Source: Haemophilus parainfluenzae ATCC 33392 (lineage in GTDB: Bacteria > Pseudomonadota > Gammaproteobacteria > Enterobacterales > Pasteurellaceae). From it: 64,000 nucleotides of DNA. The translations under genes were made by a program, and so were the position numbers. Positions 57,991-64,000 of the stretch are shown here, one piece after another; within the stretch, counting starts at the first letter, position 1; each line of letters starts with the position of its first letter. A model generated the notes under the pieces. It searched no databases. It was not told the DNA's origin and saw only the letters and a program-made list of their open reading frames with translations. The stretch is taken from the NCBI RefSeq assembly GCF_031191205.1, contig NZ_CP133470.1, positions 441,501-505,500 on the forward strand. The letters run 5' to 3'.

Positions 57991-59439
57991 TTAGAAAGTT
58001 GTGCCCATTTCTAGAAAAATACGATTTTTATCATAACTATAAAATGGATGATTACTTGAAACTCGTTGATAAGACCATGTAATTTTAGGCGTGATTCCCC
58101 AAAAGTAAAGATCACGATGCCATAATGTTACTGCTGATTGATATTCATTATTTTTTTGACGAATATTAAATAAATCAGCACCTTTGTAAGTTCTATGCGC
58201 ATAGGCAAGGGAAACTCGAGTTGAAATACCCCAGCCCCACTCTTGCCCCCAACCTAAACGCAGATTTTTACGTTGATAAGCATTGTCTTCGTCTCGTGTA
58301 TTTTCACGATTATAATCAGCGCCTACAAACCAAAATTGACCACTCTTAGGAAAATAAGATAACGTATTCGACCAAAGATAGTTATTCCCATTCAAATGTT
58401 TACGAGTGTTATAACGCTGTTCACCATACTCAAGTGCGGTTGAAATTTGCCACTTTTCACTCAACCAATAAGTTAAATCTAAACGAGCACCTGAATTTTT
58501 CGAATACTGTTTCATTGACTCGTTACCTGATGCGCCACCAGCATACCATCGTCTTTCTGTAAATGGCATCAATGAAATCTCAAAATGTGCTGTTTGATAA
58601 CCTACTCCAGCACCGACTCTACCATTAAATTCATTATATTTTTTATTATCCCAGTAATATTTTCCTCTTCCCTCAATAGAAAATTGAGCGAAATAATTAT
58701 GGGATAATGACCATTTTTTCTCTGCTTCTGCAAAATAAGAAAAACCTGTTGCACTTTCACGTTCCCAGGCATTCCAATTTCCAATGCGAGTGCCAGCTTT
58801 TGGCGCATTGTTAATATTACTTTCATTCAAGAAACTCAAACCACCTCGAAACTTCCACTGCTCTCGGCTGTTAAGTGCTGAAAGATATTGATCGATCATG
58901 ACGATAGACTCGGGTGAAACTTGTTCAGCTCTCAGTTTTTGGAATTGATCTTTAGCAGCCTCATTATCATTGTTTAAAAAGAGAGCTTGTGCTAACTGAT
59001 AACGTAACGGTAGAATGTTCGGATCTTGAGAAAATAGCGTACGATAACGAGTTACTGCCTCCGAAAAACGCCTTTCTTCACGAGCATTAATCGCATTCGC
59101 CCATTCAAGTAAAAATGGATCTTGTTTAGACAAATTTTGATACAACGGTAATAATAATTGAACGGCTTCGCCGTTATTTTGCGACACCGCAGTGATCAAT
59201 CCATGCACAATCAAATCTGGATGTTTCGACAATTCTTCTTTCGTAATAGAAAGCGTATGTTTATCTTTACGTTTATCTGATACTTGTGGATTTGCAGAGG
59301 ATAAACTAGGTTTAGCAAATTCAAGTTGATCATCAAATCGTTCATCACGAGGTTTAGGAGACTTCTCTGCTGCAAAAGAGAAAGAACTCAGCAATAAAGA
59401 CGAGCTTAAGAATAAAACAAGTTTAGATTGTGGAATCAT
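57991..59439 (-). CDS. Slam-type outer-membrane protein (surface lipoprotein assembly modulator, type XI secretion)
   Basis: A 482-residue protein that fits the Slam/DUF560 layout. A signal peptide ends in FSFAAEK (about residue 24). A periplasmic helical TPR-like domain follows (about 75-190), with FLLEWANAINAREERRFSEAVTRYRTLFSQDP and LPLRYQLAQALFLNNDNEAAKDQF as repeats. A C-terminal beta-barrel of alternating aromatic strands (about 195-482) ends in MGTTF. Slams move TbpB-like lipoproteins to the cell surface or release haem-binding proteins such as hemophilin. The gene lies beside a matching lipoprotein gene. It contains one uptake-signal core (near 58433). The family call is from architecture and recalled similarity. 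Confidence 0.82.
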   Translation of the reverse strand: MIPQSKLVLFLSSSLLLSSFSFAAEKSPKPRDERFDDQLEFAKPSLSSANPQVSDKRKDKHTLSITKEELSKHPDLIVHGLITAVSQNNGEAVQLLLPLYQNLSKQDPFLLEWANAINAREERRFSEAVTRYRTLFSQDPNILPLRYQLAQALFLNNDNEAAKDQFQKLRAEQVSPESIVMIDQYLSALNSREQWKFRGGLSFLNESNINNAPKAGTRIGNWNAWERESATGFSYFAEAEKKWSLSHNYFAQFSIEGRGKYYWDNKKYNEFNGRVGAGVGYQTAHFEISLMPFTERRWYAGGASGNESMKQYSKNSGARLDLTYWLSEKWQISTALEYGEQRYNTRKHLNGNNYLWSNTLSYFPKSGQFWFVGADYNRENTRDEDNAYQRKNLRLGWGQEWGWGISTRVSLAYAHRTYKGADLFNIRQKNNEYQSAVTLWHRDLYFWGITPKITWSYQRVSSNHPFYSYDKNRIFLEMGTTF

Positions 59440-59460
59440 TTTTTATTCCCATAAAGAAAA

Positions 59461-59485
59461 TAAAGCAAGCACGAAGCTTGCTTTA
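59461..59485 (-). terminator. Hairpin between the lipoprotein gene and the Slam gene
   Basis: TAAAGCAAGC (59461-59470) pairs with GCTTGCTTTA (59476-59485) around ACGAA. On the minus strand it is followed by TTTTCTTTAT, a partial U-tract. It could be a leaky terminator giving more lipoprotein mRNA than Slam mRNA. Confidence 0.65.
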
Positions 59486-59507
59486 AATAATAATGAAATA
59501 GAATTTC

Positions 59508-60572
59508 TTATTGTGCTTTTGCACCGTAGGCTCCAACCCAAGAATTATCTTTAGCTTTTACCATTCCACCTAGTTCTTTAGCTCCATCCCCATAAAACTT
59601 GCCCTCTGATACAGCTTCTGAAACAAAAGAGGAGGATTTTGCAGTACCGTAAAATTTATTGCCTGAAATATCGGCATTAATGTCAACTTTGACGTTATTA
59701 AATTTACTTTCCCCAGATTCAACATCATATTTAGGACTATCAACGTTTAAACTTCCTGATAATTTTTTGTCACCAAAATTAACCTTAAATTCAGAGGTGC
59801 CTTTTCTATAACCACCAAATACATGATTCCCTTTATCCGCCATTATACTTTCACCTTTGTAAGTAACTTCTCCTGATTCTGGCATACTGTTTGAAGGATT
59901 TCCATTATAAAAAAGAATATCATCTTGCCCAAATGAATGACTTGCAATTGCACCAAAGCGAACATCTGTGTATTTTCCACAACAAATATGTGGTGCTAAA
60001 TTCAGCTTCTCGATAAACGCCCCTTCTTTTGTCCAATCTTGACTTGGTTCAAGTTTAAAATCAATAGGAATATTTTTGCCATCAACATCGATACTAGTAA
60101 AATTATTAGTAGCAATGAGCTCCTGTTCATTTTTAATTGTATTAACATTTCCTACAATATCTCCCTCATTTTCTGTTTTTATAGAAAATGCTAAACCAGT
60201 ATTAGTTGGCAAACGTTCAGGCATTCCAGGTGTTGGCTGTTCAATTGGTTTTGATGGCTCAGCTGGTTTGGATTCCTCAGTTGGTTTGAACTGCTCACTG
60301 GTTTTGGACTGCTCAGCGGGTTTGGATTGCTCAGCGGGTTTGGATTGCTCAGCAGGTTTGGATTGTTCAGCAGGTTTGGATTGCTCAGCAGGTTTGGATT
60401 GCTCAGCAGGTTTGGATTGCTCAGCAGGTTTGGATTGTTCAGCTGGTTTGGATTGTTCAGCAGGTTTGGATTGACTCGCTAATTGATTATTACCACCGCC
60501 ACCACTTCCACAGGAAGCTAGCATTACCGTTGTAAGAATAGTTAAGCTGAATTTCGAAAGATTAAATTTCAT
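59508..60572 (-). CDS. Repeat-bearing surface lipoprotein with TbpB-like C-terminal barrel (Slam substrate)
   Basis: A 354-residue lipoprotein. The signal peptide ends in the lipobox LASC (Cys21), followed by GSGGGG. A long hydrophilic tether of nine perfect QSKPAE hexapeptides plus decayed units runs from about residue 33 to 110. The C-terminal domain (about 125-354) ends FYGDGAKELGGMVKAKDNSWVGAYGAKAQ. This is the last-strand pattern of TbpB/HpuA-like eight-stranded barrels (F-G-x-x-A-x-E-L-G-G...GAFGA). These are typical Slam-dependent proteins that bind host iron or haem proteins, or complement factors. The ligand here is unknown. No uptake signal is present. Confidence 0.8.
   Translation of the reverse strand: MKFNLSKFSLTILTTVMLASCGSGGGGNNQLASQSKPAEQSKPAEQSKPAEQSKPAEQSKPAEQSKPAEQSKPAEQSKPAEQSKPAEQSKTSEQFKPTEESKPAEPSKPIEQPTPGMPERLPTNTGLAFSIKTENEGDIVGNVNTIKNEQELIATNNFTSIDVDGKNIPIDFKLEPSQDWTKEGAFIEKLNLAPHICCGKYTDVRFGAIASHSFGQDDILFYNGNPSNSMPESGEVTYKGESIMADKGNHVFGGYRKGTSEFKVNFGDKKLSGSLNVDSPKYDVESGESKFNNVKVDINADISGNKFYGTAKSSSFVSEAVSEGKFYGDGAKELGGMVKAKDNSWVGAYGAKAQ
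60313..60474 (-). repeat. Tandem 18-bp repeat, nine units, encoding QSKPAE
   Basis: Nine 18-base units (plus strand TCAGCAGGTTTGGATTGC) start every 18 bases from 60313 to 60457, with only 1-2 substitutions among units (for example CGGG/CAGG/CTGG). Degenerate units continue to about 60241. The unit is a multiple of three, so copy changes alter tether length without shifting frame. Confidence 0.95.
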
Positions 60573-60603
60573 TGTTTTTCCTTAAGCAAAAAAATAGTCA
60601 CAA

Positions 60604-60631
60604 ATTATATAGGGATTTTATATCATTTCAA
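60604..60631 (-). promoter_or_regulatory. Promoter of the lipoprotein-Slam genes
   Basis: The minus strand has TTGAAA (complement of 60626-60631), 16 bases, and a perfect TATAAT (complement of 60604-60609), about 32 bases before the start codon. I could not find a convincing Fur box here. Confidence 0.75.
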
Positions 60632-60674
60632 ATACATTTTATAAATCATTGGGATAAAATTAACTAGACTTAAT

Positions 60675-60709
60675 AAAAAACGGCTAATCCATCTTGAATT
60701 AGCCGTTTT
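60675..60709 (-). terminator. Terminator of accBC
   Basis: AAAACGGCTAAT (60677-60688) pairs with ATTAGCCGTTTT (60697-60708), right after the accC stop. It separates accBC from the lipoprotein-Slam genes. Confidence 0.88.
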
Positions 60710-60712
60710 ATT

Positions 60713-62059
60713 TTAATCATACATCCCTAATTTCTTCTCTAAGTAGTGGATATTGGCGCCACCTTTTTGGAAGTTTTCATCTTCAAGAATAATTTCATGA
60801 AGAGGGATATTGGTTTTGATACCGTCAATGATCGTTTCTGATAATGCATTTTGCATACGACGGATTGCTACATCACGAGTATCACCGTATGTAATTAATT
60901 TTGCGATCATAGAATCATAATGCGGAGGAACGGTATAACCGCCATACACATGAGAATCCCAACGAACGCCTAAACCACCTGGTGAGTGCAAGTGTGCCAC
61001 TTTACCTGGAGATGGTAAGAATGTTTTTGGATCTTCTGCATTGATACGACATTCAATTGCATGACCTTTCACTTTAATATCTTCTTGTTTATAAGAAAGT
61101 GGTAAACCAGCCGCAATACGTAATTGTTCTTTCACCAAATCCACACCAGTAATCATTTCTGTTACTGGATGTTCTACTTGAATACGAGTATTCATTTCGA
61201 TGAAATAGAACTCACCATTTTCATATAAGAATTCAAATGTACCTGCACCGCGATAGCCAATTTCAACACAAGCCTTCGCACAACGAGAACCTATATCACG
61301 ACGAACTTCTTCGGTAATACCCGGTGCTGGTGCTTCTTCCACCACTTTTTGGTGACGACGTTGCATAGAACAATCACGCTCTGCAAGATAGATTGCATTA
61401 CCGTGTGTATCAGCTAAAACTTGAATTTCAATATGGCGTGGATTTTCTAAATATTTTTCCATGTAAACCATATCATTGTTAAACGCTGCTTTTGCTTCTG
61501 CTTTTGTCATCGCAATGGATTCTTCAAGTGCATCTTCGCTACGTACCACGCGCATACCACGACCACCGCCACCACCAGACGCCTTGATAATAATTGGATA
61601 GCCAATACGTTTTGCAATTTCTTTATTTTTCGCGATATCGCTACCTACTGGGCCATCTGAACCAGGTACGCAAGGCACGCCTGCTTTTTTCATTGCTTTA
61701 ATCGCAGAAACTTTATCCCCCATCAAACGAATAACGTCCGCTGTTGGGCCAATAAAGATAAAACCAGAACGCTCAACTTGCTCTGCAAAATCCGCGTTTT
61801 CAGAAAGGAAACCATAACCAGGGTGAATCGCATCCGCACCGGTTACTTCTGCTGCAGCAATAATCGCAGGAATATTTAAATAACTTTTTACAGATGGCGC
61901 TGGTCCGATACAAACTGTTTCATCTGCAAGTAATACGTGTTTTAAATCACGGTCAGCGGTAGAGTGAACCGCCACGGTTTTAATGCCTAATTCTTTACAG
62001 GCACGCAAAATACGCAGTGCAATTTCACCACGGTTAGCAATCACAACTTTTTCTAACAT
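60713..62059 (-). CDS. accC: Acetyl-CoA carboxylase, biotin carboxylase subunit
   Basis: A 448-residue ATP-grasp enzyme that carboxylates the biotin on AccB. It begins [25 protein letters not shown], the biotin-carboxylase N-domain. ATP-grasp features include [37 protein letters not shown], and [27 protein letters not shown]. The ATG at 62059 gives the standard 448 residues. The in-frame GTG at 62071 overlaps the weak ribosome-binding site. It follows accB by 60 bases. Confidence 0.98.
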   Translation of the reverse strand: MLEKVVIANRGEIALRILRACKELGIKTVAVHSTADRDLKHVLLADETVCIGPAPSVKSYLNIPAIIAAAEVTGADAIHPGYGFLSENADFAEQVERSGFIFIGPTADVIRLMGDKVSAIKAMKKAGVPCVPGSDGPVGSDIAKNKEIAKRIGYPIIIKASGGGGGRGMRVVRSEDALEESIAMTKAEAKAAFNNDMVYMEKYLENPRHIEIQVLADTHGNAIYLAERDCSMQRRHQKVVEEAPAPGITEEVRRDIGSRCAKACVEIGYRGAGTFEFLYENGEFYFIEMNTRIQVEHPVTEMITGVDLVKEQLRIAAGLPLSYKQEDIKVKGHAIECRINAEDPKTFLPSPGKVAHLHSPGGLGVRWDSHVYGGYTVPPHYDSMIAKLITYGDTRDVAIRRMQNALSETIIDGIKTNIPLHEIILEDENFQKGGANIHYLEKKLGMYD

Positions 62060-62119
62060 AACAATTTCCACTTGGGTGAAAAAATGGCGAGAAAGCTCGC
62101 CATTTCAGATTGATAGGGA

Positions 62120-62575
62120 TTATTCGATAACGATCAATGGTTGATCAAATTCAACCGCTTCGCCATCATTTACTAAGATTGCTTTAACCACACCAGCTTT
62201 ATCAGCTTCGATACGGTTCATCATTTTCATTGCTTCAACGATACAAAGCGCATCGCCTACTTTGACTGTTTGTCCCACTTCCACAAAAGCTTTCGCTTCT
62301 GGGCTTGGGCTACGATAGAATGTACCTACCATTGGTGAACGCACTTGGTGTCCTGACACTTCAGCTGCCGGCGCTTCCGCTGGTGCAGCCGCTGGTGCAG
62401 CAGCAGGAGCCGCAACCGGTGCAACAGGTGCTGCTGCATATTGAATTGCCGCAGGTGCAACGGCTGGTGCTGCACGACTAATACGTACTGTACCTTCTTC
62501 TTCTTGCACTTCTAATTCAGTGATACCCGATTCTTCTACTAATTCAATTAGTTTTTTGATTTTACGAATGTCCAT
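62120..62575 (-). CDS. accB: Biotin carboxyl carrier protein of acetyl-CoA carboxylase
   Basis: A 151-residue carrier. The N-terminal helix [23 protein letters not shown] is followed by an Ala/Pro-rich flexible linker (about 33-72, with repeated AAPA). The C-terminal biotinyl domain has the biotinylation motif [12 protein letters not shown], whose first Lys is modified. It also has the [15 protein letters not shown] thumb region of bacterial AccB. It is the first gene of accBC. Confidence 0.98.
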   Translation of the reverse strand: MDIRKIKKLIELVEESGITELEVQEEEGTVRISRAAPAVAPAAIQYAAAPVAPVAAPAAAPAAAPAEAPAAEVSGHQVRSPMVGTFYRSPSPEAKAFVEVGQTVKVGDALCIVEAMKMMNRIEADKAGVVKAILVNDGEAVEFDQPLIVIE

Positions 62576-62605
62576 ACGTTCTTCCTAAAAATAATAATGA
62601 ATTGT

Positions 62606-62643
62606 TGACCGCACTTTCAGAATGGATTCCCAAAGTGCGGTCA
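62606..62643. repeat. Tail-to-tail uptake-signal pair between aroQ and accB
   Basis: TGACCGCACTTT (62606-62617) and AAAGTGCGGTCA (62632-62643) form a perfect 12-bp stem with a 14-base loop. It sits in the accB upstream region. No clear U-tract follows. Confidence 0.65.
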
Positions 62644-62734
62644 TTTTAAAACCTGTTTTTGTGTCGGCAAGATTACCGCAAAATCACGAACTTTGCGATA
62701 AATTTCTGCGAAAATCTGTAAATTTTATGAAAAT

Positions 62735-63187
62735 TTATGCTTTTTTATTTAAAAAATCCAATGCAAATTGAAGCGCAAACTCATAGCCTTTTGCACCTAA
62801 GCCACAAATCACGCCTTCAGCCACATCACTAAAGTAAGAATGATGACGGAATAGCTCACGTTTATGTACATTAGACAAATGAATTTCAACAAAAGGAATT
62901 GACACCGCTAGCAACGCATCGCGCAATGCAACACTGGTATGCGTATAAGCTGCTGGGTTAATTAAAATAAAATCCACTTTCTGAAAACTTTGATGAATTT
63001 TATTAATTAACTTTTCTTCGCTATTTGCTTGGAAACACTCCAAATTCACATCATGCTGCGCAGCAAGTTTACCCACATTTTCTTCAATGGCAGATAATGA
63101 AAGTGAACCATAATGTTTTGGTTCCCTTGCGCCCAACATATTCAAGTTCGGGCCATTTAACAGCAAAATATTGAATTTTTTTGACAT
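62735..63187 (-). CDS. aroQ: 3-dehydroquinate dehydratase, type II
   Basis: A 150-residue dodecameric enzyme of the shikimate pathway. It shows [23 protein letters not shown] with the catalytic Tyr near residue 26. [18 protein letters not shown] and the substrate-binding [25 protein letters not shown] with catalytic His are also present. The ATG at 63187 is used, with AGGA eight bases upstream. The in-frame GTG at 63193 is less likely. Confidence 0.97.
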   Translation of the reverse strand: MSKKFNILLLNGPNLNMLGAREPKHYGSLSLSAIEENVGKLAAQHDVNLECFQANSEEKLINKIHQSFQKVDFILINPAAYTHTSVALRDALLAVSIPFVEIHLSNVHKRELFRHHSYFSDVAEGVICGLGAKGYEFALQFALDFLNKKA

Positions 63188-63247
63188 TTTCACATCCTTT
63201 AACTTGTGCGAATTATAGCGATTTTTTATGTAATGGTGGTCGTATCT

Positions 63248-64000
63248 CTATGCAATTTTGGTAATAAATTCTGAATTCAAATCAATTAACGGTAAATCTG
63301 AGCCTGGCCATGCTCGTAATACCTGATGTTGCATCAAATTCAATGTATCTAATCCTGGCATCACGTTAGGCGTATATTGCGCAGCGATACGAGCGAGTTG
63401 TGTTAATCCAAGACTACTTTCAAGGCTCGAGCTGATCACTGCTTTTATGCCTAAACTATGCGCTTGAGCAATCAGCTTTTGACAATCTTGCAACGAGCCA
63501 ATCAATGTTGGTTTAATCACAATGGCGCTTAAGTGCGGTTCTTTTTCTACAAGAAAATCTGGCTCACGCACACTTTCATCCCAAGCAATATTTATGCCTG
63601 TTTGATCTGCAAACTGACGGCTTTCTTCACGGGTTTTACAAGGTTCTTCCAAAAATTGAATACGAGATCTATGTTGCGGTTTTACTTTCTCCGCAAATTT
63701 TAATGCCTTTTCCAAGGTCCATTGACGATTCGCATCTAGACGTAATTGCAAATCAGGAATGGCTTCAAGAAACATATCCGTAATCAAACCATCACGATTC
63801 GCTTCATACATACCGACTTTAACTTTAGCCACTTTGTCACCGGGCATTTGATTCAGTTCCGCATATAACTCATCAGGATCGCCATAGCACAACGGTGCAG
63901 TATGATAGTTGCCTTCCTCATTTAAATAACGCTTCATCTCATCCATCGCCGTGCTAATACCGAAAGCAACAGAAGGATAGCAACCGTCAAGGGGCACTCT
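63248..64000 (-). CDS. menC: o-Succinylbenzoate synthase, C-terminal part (partial)
   Basis: About 250 C-terminal residues of an enolase-superfamily enzyme of menaquinone synthesis. The gene runs off the right edge. Visible features are [11 protein letters not shown] (the Lys on strand 2), the metal ligands in [16 protein letters not shown] and AWDESV, and the catalytic Lys region [12 protein letters not shown]. The gene order menC-aroQ-accB-accC agrees with H. influenzae. With menI and menA in the window it completes part of the menaquinone pathway used by fumarate reductase. Confidence 0.9.
   Translation of the reverse strand, partial: RVPLDGCYPSVAFGISTAMDEMKRYLNEEGNYHTAPLCYGDPDELYAELNQMPGDKVAKVKVGMYEANRDGLITDMFLEAIPDLQLRLDANRQWTLEKALKFAEKVKPQHRSRIQFLEEPCKTREESRQFADQTGINIAWDESVREPDFLVEKEPHLSAIVIKPTLIGSLQDCQKLIAQAHSLGIKAVISSSLESSLGLTQLARIAAQYTPNVMPGLDTLNLMQHQVLRAWPGSDLPLIDLNSEFITKIA

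Noticed and set aside
60076..60474. Open frame of 132 codons on the plus strand made of repeated GLDCSA units
   Set aside because: It is the opposite-strand reading of the 18-bp repeats in the lipoprotein gene. Open frames in all phases are expected from a stop-free tandem repeat.
60573..60712. Possible Fur box before the surface lipoprotein gene
   Set aside because: AT-rich stretches such as ATGATATAAAATC match too few consensus positions and overlap the -35/-10 spacer, so the claim is not supported.

Overview
The window is a piece of a Pasteurellaceae chromosome, most likely Haemophilus and by overall gene content probably H. parainfluenzae or a near relative. The main evidence is the very many copies of the Haemophilus-type DNA uptake signal (core AAGTGCGGT and its complement) inside and between genes. 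Gene neighbourhoods also follow the H. influenzae order: mltC-yggX-mutY, rplI-rpsR-priB-rpsF-infA, menI-hemH, and menC-aroQ-accB-accC...panF...prmA-dusB-fis. Almost everything is ordinary core genome, and no insertion sequence, prophage or CRISPR array was seen.

Layout. 0-2.5 kb: mltC (partial), yggX, mutY, rpmE. 2.5-7 kb: two TonB-dependent siderophore receptors (FetA/FrpB-like and FepA/BfeA-like), each behind a Fur-like box. 7.2-9.3 kb: a preQ1-I riboswitch before a YhhQ-type queuosine-precursor transporter and an MFS transporter. 9.5-16 kb: a glutamine amidotransferase, gor, menI-hemH, an OmpP2-like porin with a clear promoter and CRP site, and epmA. 16-19.5 kb: frdABCD. 19.6-21.5 kb: rpsF-priB-rpsR-rplI and infA. 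21.8-27.5 kb: five lipooligosaccharide-type glycosyltransferases arranged around rsmA, AT-rich and mostly without uptake signals. 27.6-32 kb: apaH, a hypothetical gene, ndh, folD and three tRNAs (Pro-UGG, Arg-UCU, Ser-GGA). 32-40 kb: a SulP transporter, rph-pyrE, djlA-dusC, a periplasmic alpha carbonic anhydrase, dapF and lexA. 40-51 kb: plsB, a DASS transporter, rraA, menA, trmO, perM, an arsC-like gene, arfA, a small unknown gene, bamC, dapA and bcp. 51-53 kb: exbB-exbD-tonB. 53-64 kb: fis, dusB, prmA, an EamA transporter, panF, yhdT, then a Slam outer-membrane protein with a repeat-bearing surface lipoprotein, then accC, accB, aroQ and menC (partial).

How the genes connect. Iron uptake is a theme: ExbB-ExbD-TonB would energise the two siderophore receptors, and all three loci carry Fur-like boxes. 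No siderophore biosynthesis genes are present. Anaerobic respiration is another: menI, menA and menC make menaquinone for fumarate reductase, and CRP-like sites lie before frdA, the porin and the DASS transporter.

The most interesting items are: (1) a Slam / type XI secretion pair, placed between accC and yhdT-panF, whose lipoprotein has nine in-frame 18-bp repeats; (2) the preQ1 riboswitch over a two-transporter operon; (3) arfA with a hairpin inside its coding sequence; (4) the glycosyltransferase island and a possible structured RNA before it; (5) inverted uptake-signal pairs used as transcription terminators.
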